Assembly: GCA_002914805.1 (NCBI GenBank)
Contig: JXTB01000292.1
Coordinates: 246,593 to 310,592, forward strand
Direction: 5' to 3'
DNA from: Parasponia andersonii
Lineage: Eukaryota > Streptophyta > Magnoliopsida > Rosales > Cannabaceae
DNA length: 64,000 nucleotides
Shown: piece after piece, positions 54,358-64,000 of the stretch
Layout: every line of letters begins with the position of its first letter
Numbering within the stretch: position 1 is the stretch's first letter
Notes under the pieces: model-generated
Told to the model about the DNA's origin: nothing
The model's input: the letters and a program-made list of their open reading frames with translations, nothing else
The model's database searches: none
Made by a program: the position numbers and the translations under genes

Positions 54358-55305
54358 TAGGGTTGTGCAAAAACCTAGTGACTTGAAAAACCAGACTAAC
54401 CGGCCCAATATTAACCTAAACAACCCGAAAAAATATAACCCGATTTAGATTTGGGCAAATTGTAACCCACCCAATAAAAAGTTGGTCAGGTTGGTGTAAC
54501 CTGCCCAATACAGCCTAACTCATCCAATTAGAATTATACAATTTAGTTTATTCTAAAATTTATATTATATAAAATATAAATTGGAATTAGATAAAGATAA
54601 TTAGATAAATAAACAAAAATTAACTCTATAACTATGTCTTAATGTGTAGCTTAGTGGGCTATGTTTTTATTAGGCAAAAAACTTAGTGAGCTATTTTATT
54701 TTTTTGAGGCTTTTGCCTTATTGATCATGTTCTCAGGCTTTGAGAACATCTAATATGATAACCTAGAAATCTAATCCTTAAAGTTTAACTTATAACCCTA
54801 ATAACCGCTACCCAAGTCCCAACTATCTCACTCTTTCTTTCCCATCACTGCTGACCTCTCTCTCTTTTATGATTACCCATATCCCTCTCACCCCTAAGCC
54901 TGATTCTCTCAAGCTCAGTACTCTTATAGTGATTTATTAATATACTCAACTAATTTATTGGCACTTAATCCTCTTATTGTCGACTTCGTCGGTAAAATCC
55001 TCCATTGCTCTCAACCTAACCCTTTTTGAATCTTACTGCCAAGTTTATTTTTTAAATTTAACTCTATAGATTAGATAATTTCAATGCTTCCCTTAATGCC
55101 TCTAGTTTTTGGTTAATATATGTGCTTAGAGTTTCAAAGATATGGTGGGTTAACCCAACCAACCTGACTAGTAAATTGGTCAGGTTTATACATCTCAGTT
55201 TCAAAAATTGGACAGGATTCGAATTGAAAAAATGCAGCCCAAAAAACATATAGTCAGCTTGGATGGGCGGTATAATCTATCTAACCTGACCAATGCTCAA
55301 CCTTA
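54358..55305. mobile_element. hAT-type MITE or deleted element, about 950 bp
   Basis: The left end is TAGGGTTGTGCAAAAACC; the right end read inward is TAAGGTTGAGCATTGGTCAG; ten of the first twelve bases agree. Subterminal segments at both ends are rich in AACCCG/GGTTGGG-type motifs. The flanking 8-mers ATATTTAG and ATATTCAA agree only in the first five bases, so the copy is old. There is no coding content. Confidence 0.65.
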
Positions 55306-55772
55306 ATATTCAAACTAGATATAAAGTTGAATCTATCACACGTAGTTCTTTATATGAATGATTATATTACCAACTTTTAGTTTTGGATCCTCGAGATATT
55401 TTATTTGTAACATAAATAATATCTCATTATGAATACTGTATAAAATAAGAAATAAGTAAAAATATCTTTACTGAACTTAAATGTTATTCCAAGAAGTCAT
55501 ATTTTCTTAGGCATACATCCCAATATTTTCTTTTTAAAAGGGTTAATAAGCAGAACTATGTCAATTTTATTAAACTTAGGACATACATATATAATTTTAA
55601 AAAATAAGGTGTATTGTCCATAATACTCTTCTGCTATGTTTCAATCTTTAATAAACGATAATTTTCCCTTTTGTTATTTAGATGATAGGTCCCATCTTTT
55701 TTCATTCAATCAATTTTATCTCGAGCCTCAAAAAGTCTACGTTTCCAATCTTGTAGTATGCCAACACCAAAG

Positions 55773-55844
55773 TAAGAGTAGATGCTATATTAATTTAGGA
55801 AGTCACTGGTAAGACTAGATGCTACATTAATTTAGGAAGTCACT
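55773..55844. repeat. 37-bp tandem duplication
   Basis: TAAGAGTAGATGCTATATTA recurs at 55810 as TAAGACTAGATGCTACATTA, and the copies then continue alike to AGTCACT. Few differences separate them. Confidence 0.9.
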
Positions 55845-55887
55845 AGAAGTTTAATATAAAAATAATCTCATAGCCTTTCTAAGTTGA

Positions 55888-55990
55888 CAATAATAATGAT
55901 AATTGTAAACTAAATTTATATGCAAAGGGTGAGTTTTCAATAATAATGATAATTGTAAACTAAATTTATATGCAAATGGTAAGTTTTCAA
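55888..55990. repeat. 50-bp tandem duplication
   Basis: CAATAATAATGATAATTG at 55888 recurs at 55938, and the copies continue alike through TTATATGCAAA to GAGTTTTCAATAA-like ends. Confidence 0.9.
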
Positions 55991-57194
55991 TAAGTATTTT
56001 TAGTTCTACTGCATGGATAGATATCTTTTTGCTAATCTACTATAGTAAGTCGCTTCATTTATTTTTATTCTCATTCTTTTTTAATTTTTTGGGGAATCAC
56101 AAATCTTTTTATAGATTTGTTCTTCACAAATTAATGGATATGTTTTTTAGAATACTCTTCTTTTTTGAGGAAAACAAAAAAGGAAAGATTCACTTGATAT
56201 GTGTTTATTAATTTGTTTAAGAGGGAAAAATAAATAGAAATTCTATTTTTCAGATACCTAATATCATTTGGAAAGTTAATTATTACAAATTAATTTGTAT
56301 TAATTGTATAGATTTATAATGAAAAAGACTAGTGCCATACAATTTAATATAATTTATTCAACTATTATCGAAATGAATCTTAAAATCATACATAATATGT
56401 TTTTTTCTTTGACAAGTTTTTGTCGACATATAGTATAGGCTTTGATTATTGTCTAGGTTAATTGCTATTCTATTTAAAAAAAGCCGAAATTAAAAAATAT
56501 GACAAACTATATATATATATATATATATGTGTATATATATATATATATACATGTGTATATCTTTGCATGGAACATCAAGTAATAAGTAATAAGTGGGATA
56601 ATTATGTTCAATATTCTTACCTATGGATAATTGAAGTTTCGTGCTAATTCATATTAATAACTTAAGTTGCTTTCGTATTATTTTGACTTGCTTCTAAATG
56701 AAAGCATATTACAATTTAACTTTATTGACAAAGTCCTTTTTTTTTTTTCTCAAAATGAAACGATGGGAAAATATAAATACAATACAACTATAAAAGATCG
56801 ATACTTTGAAAAAAAAATTATTACTTTTTTCTCTTACAATTAAAAAAAAGGATTATTTGCAATAAATCACGTTTTCATTGCATGTTACCATCCATTATTA
56901 ATTTTATCCTAATTCTCCGTTAACAATCCAACGATCCATAATAAAAATACCCATCAGTATGTAAAAATGAAATACCAATTGAAAAAGCATCAACATATAT
57001 ATATATATATATATATATTAAAACACACACCTAAATTCAAATGATGTAGATCAAACCATAATAAATATAAATTTGATATGAAGCTTCTATTTATTTATTG
57101 TACTAGTTGTTATACTGCGCTTTGAGCAAGTTGGTATTAATATTGCATGCATTAAGCTTAATTCATAGTTAGATTCAATGCATTACAATATTAA

Positions 57195-57450
57195 AAAGTG
57201 TATTTATCTCTACATTTATTTTGATGAGACGAATGTAACACAACTATTTGTTCGATAGACTAAATTTAATGCAAGGTATTTATTAATATTAAATCAAATA
57301 TAATATTATATAAAATATTAAAGAATATATTTATCTCTATATTTATTTTGATGAGACGAATGTAGTACAATTATTTGTTTGATGAACTGAATTTAATATA
57401 ATGCATACTCAATATTAAATTAAATACAATACTATATAATGCATGTATAT
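57195..57450. repeat. Diverged tandem duplication, period about 127 bp
   Basis: TATTTATCTCTACATTTATT at 57201 matches TATTTATCTCTATATTTATT at 57328, and both go on to GATGAGACGAATGTA and GAACTGAATTTAAT-like text. The copies differ at many sites, so the duplication is old. Confidence 0.8.
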
Positions 57451-57865
57451 ATTACAACCAATCATAGTATAAAAAAACTATTATAGGACTAACCTTATCA
57501 TGGAAAAATAAGAGATAAATTAAGAATTTACTAAAAATTTTAAAAATAAAGTACCAATCAAAGAAGTAATATTTATCACATTTTGTCACTTTTTCTTTGT
57601 TTCAAGCTTAATATATATATATATATATATAAATTTAAACGTATATTTAATATTTTTGACAATTTATTAAAAAGTGGACCTTTTGATATCAACCGAAAGT
57701 GTGAATTTATTGCCATAGATTAACAATTAAAGTTTTTGATTAATGAATGAATCTGGATGTCTAATGAGATAAGTATTAAGGGTATTTTTATTTTCACAAT
57801 AAATTTATAACTTAAAAAGGGGTATTTATCCACCGAAAAAAAAACTATCAAACAATATATTTTCC

Positions 57866-58735
57866 TACCGTTTGGATATAGATTTATAGAGAAAAAGAAA
57901 AAAAAATTCCAAAAAATTTCATTTTCTCTTATTTGGATTGAAATAAAAAACGATAGAAATTTTTTTCAAGAAAAATAAATATTTGATTTGATATTATTTT
58001 TTAGTATATAGAATGTTGACACATTAATTAGTAAAACTAAAAATATGAAAATAAAATTTTATAAACTTTTAAGAAAACTTTTTTCCTCCTTTCTCTATGA
58101 CTTATTCTTTACAATTTTTTTTTCCTTCAAAATTCGGGTTCCAAACAAAGCCTAATAACGATTTTGAAGTTAAAAAAAAAATAAGAGAAGGTATTTTGCC
58201 AAGAACCCGTTTTTGTGAGGGGATTAAATTGTTACTTTGTCGCATGTTGGTAAGGAAAAGAGAAAAAAAAAAATCATAGGAGAAAAAAACAAAATAGGTT
58301 GAATGTAAAAAAAAAATCAAATTCCAAAAAATTTCATTTTCTCTTATTTGGATTGAAATAAAAAACGATAGAAATTTTTTTCAAGAAAAATAAATGTTTG
58401 ATTTGATATGATTTTTTAGTATATAGAATGTTGACACATTAATTAGTAAAACTAAAAGTATGAAAATAAAATTTTATAAACTTTTAAAAAAACATTTTTC
58501 CTCATTCTATCTCTATGACTTATTCTTTGCAATTTTTTTTTCTTCAAAATTCGGGTTCCAAACAAAGCCTAATAACGATTTTGAAGTAAAATAAAAAAAT
58601 AAGAAAAGGTATTTTGCCAAGAACCCGTTTTTGTGAGGGGATTAAATTGTTATTTGTCGCATGTTAGTATGGAAAAGAGAAAAAAAAAATCATAGGAGAA
58701 AAAAACAAAATAGGTTGAATGTAAAAAAAATTCTT
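57866..58735. repeat. MITE carried in a 415-bp tandem duplication
   Basis: A MITE with TTTGG.../CCAAA ends (57866-58152), of the same family as 28023-28292, plus about 150 bp of right flank (AAGAACCCGTTTTTGTGAGG, ATCATAGGAG), is repeated in tandem with period 415 bp (for example TTCCAAAAAATTTC at 57907 and 58322). The second copy lacks the MITE's outermost left end, so the duplication came after the insertion. Copies are very similar. Confidence 0.85.
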
Positions 58736-58988
58736 TGAATTTTGGGCATTGTACTAAAATTTTTTAAATTCTGTAAAATAATATTACGAGATTAAAAATT
58801 TTTAAAAAATTAATAATTTTTTTGAATAATTTTAATAAATAAAATATAATAATATCAAAATTAAGAAAAATAACTAATTCAATTTAAAAAATGACAAAAA
58901 AAAAAAGTATATAATATCAATTTTCATAGATTCTTGACGTACAATCTTCCAGATTTAAATCTGTAATTCTTTGTAGTTTGCTCTTAAA

Positions 58989-58996
58989 TATAAAAG
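58989..58996 (+). promoter_or_regulatory. TATA box of the proteasome alpha-5 gene
   Basis: TATAAAAG, 28 bp before the ATG at 59017 and 185 bp before the end of the untranslated first exon. Start of transcription would be expected at about 59015-59025. Confidence 0.65.
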
Positions 58997-59016
58997 GCAA
59001 AATAAAATAAAAAAAA

Positions 59017-60225
59017 ATGAGTGGAAAACGCTTCTTCTCCAGCACGAAAACTTCCACAGAAGCCACTATAAGCAGCTTAAAACAGATCAAGGAGAAGAAA
59101 ACACAGTCTCCTTTTCCTTTGCTCCTCACGACTTTTCTGAGAATCGTACAATCTTTCCTCAGGCGACTTTCGTCTGCTCCGGTGAGTTACTACTTTGAAT
59201 TTCTTTGTTCTATTGGGATATCTTTGTTCTTTTATTCCTTTTCTTTTTTTTTTAAAAAAAATTTTTGATGTTTGGGTTTAAAATTCGGTAATTGGTACTT
59301 TGGTTGGACTGGGATTTTTTATAAGTTGAGTGTGAAAAACCTAAATTATGGCAAAGCATGAGGATTTTTCATGTATACTTCAAAATCGAGTAGAATAATA
59401 ATGTTTAGGTAGCTTCGTGTGAGTAGTTTAGAAAGTAATGATTGAAGTTGAGGAATCTAAGGGGACCATAATTAGATTTCGTAATGATAATGTATCATGA
59501 TTCAAGGTCATTTAAATTAGATAATTGAAGTTCCAAGAGTAGTACTACTTTTTCACCTTCCTATGTAAAAGTTAGATTGAAATATACTTTTGAATACAGC
59601 ACAATTATTATTGCTTAAGTAAAGTAAAAATCATGGGCTAGCTGCTGCTTACTTTATACATGCTTCAAATTCAGTAAACAGGATTCTGTCCAGTGATTGT
59701 TCAAAATATCTCATCCCAATTTCCAATATTTTGAGTTAAGAGTCTTATGTCTTCATAATCCACATTTACCTTCTCTGTTATTATTTATTTGAGATCTTAA
59801 TATAGTTAAAGTGTTTTGGGTTTCAAATTTGGCTAAGTTTTGATTTAAAAAAAAGATTTTGCAGTGGAAGTTGTTGAACTAACATATGTTCTATGCATTT
59901 TTAATAAACGTTTTTCACAATTATTGCAAGGAGATTTAGAGCTTCTGTGGTCAATAATGGGATTTGTAATAAATGCCCTACTGAAGATTTTAAATTTATG
60001 GGGTTTCGAGTTCGAGCGGGTTTACTTGCAAGTTTTTAAAATTAGGGATTTAATAGTTCTGTTAGGGTTTTTCTGTCCTAAAATCACTCATCCACCATTG
60101 TTCCATTTTCTCTGTTAGTTGTTTATTTCAATCTAATTCAGTAAAATGAGCTCGAGTTGAACTTTCATGAACCCTTACTTGTATCAATGTAGAGAATTAT
60201 TATTGTATTTATTTCTTATATGTTC

Positions 60226-60261
<36 letters not shown>

Positions 60262-60389
60262 GGGATGGATATGTTTGTACATATGAAATTAATTTTATTA
60301 TTTGCTTCAGATCAGTTGATCCGATATTTCTTTCTGATGCTAATGCTATCTAAAAGTTTAGCTTTCTGCAGGTTCTTCAGGGGTTTTAA
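59017..60389 (+). other. 5' UTR of PAE with intron and possible spliced uORF
   Basis: Untranslated exon 1 ends at 59181 (CTGCTCCG|GTGAGT). Intron 59182-60371 ends TTTCTGCAG. Exon 2 starts at 60372. An ATG at 59017 opens a frame of 55 codons (MSGKRFFSSTKTS...RRLSSAP) that reads on in frame across the splice (VLQGF) to a stop at 60387-60389, ten bases before the main ATG. Whether transcription starts early enough to include this ATG is uncertain. Confidence 0.55.
60230..60260. repeat. (AT)n microsatellite in the PAE 5'-UTR intron
   Basis: About 15 AT units, 110 bp upstream of the second exon's acceptor. Confidence 0.9.
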
Positions 60390-60399
60390 TCCAATCAAG

Positions 60400-63300
60400 A
60401 TGTTTCTTACAAGGTGCATGCAGTGCATATCTTTATTATTATTAATTTTTTTCTCTCTCTGGTTTTGTTGCTTAAATAGAAAGAATTCAATGAATTTTGA
60501 CTTTTTTACATTTGTGGTATTTTTACGGCTTATGCATTCAAAGGACTGAGTATGACAGAGGGGTGAACACCTTTTCTCCAGAAGGCCGATTGTTTCAGGT
60601 GGAATATGCCATCGAAGCCATTAAGGTGTGTAGTCTCTGTTTCTGTATAGTTCTCTGTACACATAAATAGTTTCCAGGAAAATTTTCAAATGACGAAAAT
60701 AAAGGTTTGGATAGATACTCTGGAATCCAAACTTATACTTTGAGACTTAAAGTTCCTTGTTTTTTTTACTTGTATTTAACTTTACGTTTTGTGTGTGTGT
60801 GTTGTACATAAAGATAAGTATCTGATTTGGTTTTGATTGAAATACAGTTGGGTTCAACTGCAATCGGGTTGAAGACAAAAGAAGGTGTGGTGCTCGCAGT
60901 TGAGAAACGAATCACTTCGCCTTTGCTGGTCTGTCTAATATCTTTCTTGATTCCTTGTTTTCTCACATTAATTGTATTGCATGCCCTATGTGATGGGTTG
61001 TTATTTATTTTTGGTAGAGGAAGTGAAGAGTGCATTAGTCAGATCTAGACGGTGAAGTTAAGAAACTTTTTTCCCCCCTCCAATTGGTGGAGGCTGGACA
61101 GGATTGGTCTAGAAAGCATTTCTCATCTGCTTGTGAATGCTAGTGACCTTCTTGTGCCATTCAGTATATTTTACTGTACAAATAGTCATCTAATTTCTCT
61201 ATCTTATATGCTACAGCCTACAGCCTCGATATATTATGATGGGACTGTTGGTTGGACTGAACCTGGCATATGCTAGATATGCATAATTGTGCTTGGGTGA
61301 AACATATAATTTTCCTGATCCTAAGAGAACATGGATTTAGTTGGTGTTTTGCATTGTTTATTAGATAATATGGAATTATCTAATAAATAAGGGATTATTA
61401 AAGAAGGAATGGAAAAAAAAAAGAGCATACAATCTTTTGTCGTTGGTTGTATTTCAATATATTGTCATTGTTGAGACAGCGTTTTACTTTATTATCATAC
61501 AGTACCACTCATATTTTCGTGTAGGACTTTACATAATGGAGAACAGTGAAACAACATAGTATCAAGGAAATCCACCGCTGGTTGCTCTTGCAAATTAATC
61601 TAACAGGATTTACATGAACACCCAGACTTAAAATGCGTGCGTTAAGCCTTATGATGACTAAAACTTGTGATAAGGTGGATATTGAAAACATTTTAGCAAT
61701 TTATTGCAAAAGTAAGAAACAAATTCCAAACCCAAGATTGAACATACTACGAAGTTTGAAATGAAGATTTTCTTCTTGTTCATATTGTCATATTTGCTAA
61801 TGTTTCAAATATAGATTATTTTAGTTTTATTCAGGCTTAAAATATCACTTTCAGGAACCAAGCAGTGTGGAAAAAATAATGGAAGTTGATGAGCACATAG
61901 GATGTGCCATGAGTGGTTTGATTGCTGATGCTCGTACACTTGTTGAACATGCTCGAGTGGAAACTCAGGTGATTTTGGTGTTCTTGTTATTCTGTATTAG
62001 TATGTAGCATCCATGGTCTTTTCTATTGATTTTTGTTCAATATTTGCAGAATCATAGATTCTCCTATGGTGAACCAATGACTGTAGAGTCCACAACGCAG
62101 GCTCTTTGTGATCTGGCCTTGCGATTTGGTGAGGGTGATGAAGAATCCATGGTACTACTGATTCTTCTTCTTCTTCTTTTTTTCTTATTTTTTTTGGGGG
62201 AATGGTCATGGTAATACTGATTCATTTATCTTCTTTTGTGATTCTTTTTTTAGCTATATAATTTTATAATATTGTATTCAGTCAAAGTGTCAAGATTAGC
62301 TTATTAGTGCTGAAGTTTTGTGCCATCTTCCATGCCTATTGTTGAGTTTGTTGCAATTCCAGTGAACCCTTTCACCCTTTTTACCTAAATTGCTCTATTC
62401 ATGTAGGGGAAAACATTTTTTAACCAGTCACTAAAAGACTTCGGTTGGTGTGTTTCTTCTGCTTGCTTGTGTATTTGACTCAGTTTCTAGTGAGTGTCCA
62501 ATTTCATTTCTAGAAAGAATACTGAAGGGAACTAAAATGGGGTTTTGGTTCAGTAAATACTTTTGAGTTCTGACAACTCCAATTTGTTTTCACCTCTCTA
62601 GCTAAACATGATTTTCATGTTGTATCGGGTGTATAAATTTAATAGCAGTATCAAACAAATAACATCACTTGTGAGTTTCATTTGAAAGCCCAGGATTTCT
62701 TCTAGCTTTCACCAATCTTATCAGTACCTTGTAGATTTCTCAACAAAAACATGGACTTATTATGGTGGTAAAGTTTAGTTTATGTGATTATATTTATGAT
62801 CTGTGGCAGGCCTCGGAATGTTTTTAAGAGAAAAATCATAAGGATCAGGTTTTTGGTCCAGGAACTTGTTTATATGTGTGCTGGTGTGTCCAAGTTTGTG
62901 CAAACTGCATATCAAGTTCTTATGAGTATTATATTCTGCTGAGAGCTTCTGTTCATAGCCATTAAGATTAAATTCTCCTGTGTTGGCAATGCCTTTGTTT
63001 CTCATGATACCCTTCTTTTTTTTAATTATTCAGTTATATTTTTAAGAAACAAATTGTCGAAGACCCTGTACCCTCCTTTTTTTTTTCTTTCTTTTTTTTT
63101 TTTTTTTCAAATTTGAATTTTTGTTCTTCTAATATAATTAAAACTCACGGTATATGATAGTATCTTGGAACAATTTTTATATTCTTTCTAATGTGAAATT
63201 ATCACATGCAGTCTCGACCCTTCGGAGTTTCTCTTCTCATTGCTGGTCATGATGAGAATGGTCCAAGCTTGTAAGTGTTAGGTTGTATTTCGTATTTGCT

Positions 63301-63811
63301 GTCTATTCTAGAAGTATTCTGTTTGTATTCATCAATCATCAAAGGCCGGAAGTATGCCTTAAGGATTGATAGTTGCAAGCATTTTGAATTGTTAAAGTCT
63401 TGGGGGAAAAGGAATTGTAATAATCTTTTAAAGCTGTTTGAGGAAAATATATTTTGTATATCTCTGGAAAGGTCAAACAGTTAGAAAATATTACACGTTT
63501 GGAGACTTTACAATAGCACTTAACTACTACTAGAATGATATTTTGAACAAACAAAAACACAGGAAGAACAAAGGAGGAAACAATATTGTTAAACATGATG
63601 CCATAAATTGCCTGTTGTTTTCCTTTTTAGAAGTAAAAGAGTCGCATGTAAAGCCCAAAGGGGTTGTTTTTTCATTTTTCCTTAGAGAAATAAAATTTTT
63701 GCTTGCAGATACTATACTGATCCATCTGGCACCTTTTGGCAATGCAATGCAAAAGCGATAGGATCTGGGTCAGAAGGAGCAGACAGCTCTCTGCAAGAGC
63801 AATTTAACAAG
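60400..63811 (+). CDS. PAE1: 20S proteasome subunit alpha type-5, 5' part (continues beyond the window)
   Basis: Structural, non-catalytic alpha-ring subunit of the 20S proteasome; acts in cytosol and nucleus in ubiquitin-dependent protein breakdown. Coding exons: 60400-60413, 60544-60625, 60848-60928, 61855-61968, 62050-62151, 63212-63270, 63709-63811; all GT-AG, total 555 nt, 185 residues. Arabidopsis PAE1/PAE2 has 237 residues, so about 52 are missing to the right. The sequence begins [15 protein letters not shown], carries the alpha-subunit signature [17 protein letters not shown] (residues 15-31), then [40 protein letters not shown] and [16 protein letters not shown], nearly identical to PAE1. 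The first coding exon holds only 14 coding bases, so the start depends on the splice at 60413|60544 rebuilding RTEYD. There are no stops or frame breaks. Alpha-5 rather than another alpha subunit is clear from the full-length match. Confidence 0.96.
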
Positions 63812-64000
63812 GTATCTTTTTTTCGTTCGTGCACTTTGCACTGATTCTTACTGTGACTCAGTAATGTAACTTATGACTTGCAAGTGCACATTTATGTCAT
63901 TTTCATTGTTTTGCTACTTTTTTTAAAGTGAAAAGAAATGTGGGAAGATCTCCTCCACTCATTTCATTTTCAAAAAAACCAAAAAAAAAAAAATGTTACC
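63812..64000 (+). other. PAE intron, runs off the window
   Basis: Starts with donor GTATCT after ...EQFNK. The next family block (DLSLQEAE) does not appear before the window ends. Confidence 0.85.

Larger units (their letters stand above)
55306..57865. other. AT-rich intergenic DNA with several short tandem duplications
   Basis: No gene was recognised. It holds a 37-bp duplication (55773-55844), a 50-bp duplication (about 55888-55990), a diverged 127-bp duplication (about 57195-57450), and (AT)n tracts at about 56504-56548, 56996-57018 and 57611-57630. Short frames here are low-complexity or AT-driven. Confidence 0.65.

Noticed and set aside
55064-55249. 61-residue minus-strand frame in the MITE at 54-55 kb
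   Set aside because: It lies in the MITE's subterminal repeats; no protein similarity recognised.
59864-60118. 84-residue frame in the PAE 5'-UTR intron
   Set aside because: It lies wholly within the intron between untranslated exon 1 and exon 2 and has no recognised homology.

Overview
This 64 kb window is nuclear DNA from a flowering plant. The evidence is GT-AG introns, two recognisable plant housekeeping genes, and dense LTR retrotransposons, hAT transposons, MITEs and LINE tails in AT-rich sequence. The genes suggest a eudicot, but the species cannot be named from what is here. The assembly is a draft. It has two long N gaps (8908-9419 and 48564-49034) and four very short N runs, three of which sit exactly between two copies of the same sequence.

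Layout. 1-5008 is intergenic and holds a truncated Ty1/copia piece with an LTR, leader and gag (2014-3650). 5009-35361, minus strand, is one very long gene for a GH31 heteroglycan alpha-glucosidase (HGL1 type). 22 exons are visible and every junction keeps frame; one more exon of about 103 bp is predicted and most likely lies in the 8908-9419 gap. Introns make up about 90 % of the locus. The largest carries a four-level nest: a chromovirus fragment (+), a gag-only gypsy element (-) inside it, a Ty1/copia element (+) inside the gag, and a hAT DNA transposon (-) inside the copia pol. Two of the insertions have perfect target-site duplications. Other introns hold two 5'-truncated LINEs with target-site duplications, a further LINE tail, a MITE and small tandem repeats.

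35362-41054 is the upstream flank, with gypsy remnants, a worn hAT fragment and a hAT MITE with a perfect 8-bp duplication. 41060-53689 is a large Athila-type Ty3/gypsy element with 1412-bp LTRs, a tRNA-Asp primer site, gag-pol, an extra ORF between pol and the 3' LTR, and a 5-bp target duplication; it is broken. 53695-58988 is AT-rich and contains a hAT MITE, several tandem duplications and a tandemly duplicated MITE. 58989-64000 holds the 5' three quarters of a plus-strand 20S proteasome alpha-5 gene (PAE1/PAE2) with a TATA box, a long 5'-UTR intron and a possible spliced upstream ORF; it runs off the window.

The two host genes act in unrelated processes: cytosolic heteroglycan and starch-derived glucan turnover, and protein degradation. 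Nothing suggests co-regulation. I saw no CRISPR array, operon, tRNA or rRNA, and no convincing new biological system. The most useful results are the full exon model of the 30 kb glucosidase gene with its missing exon, a GC-AG intron, the dated nest of insertions, a spliced uORF candidate, and assembly duplications that could be mistaken for biology.
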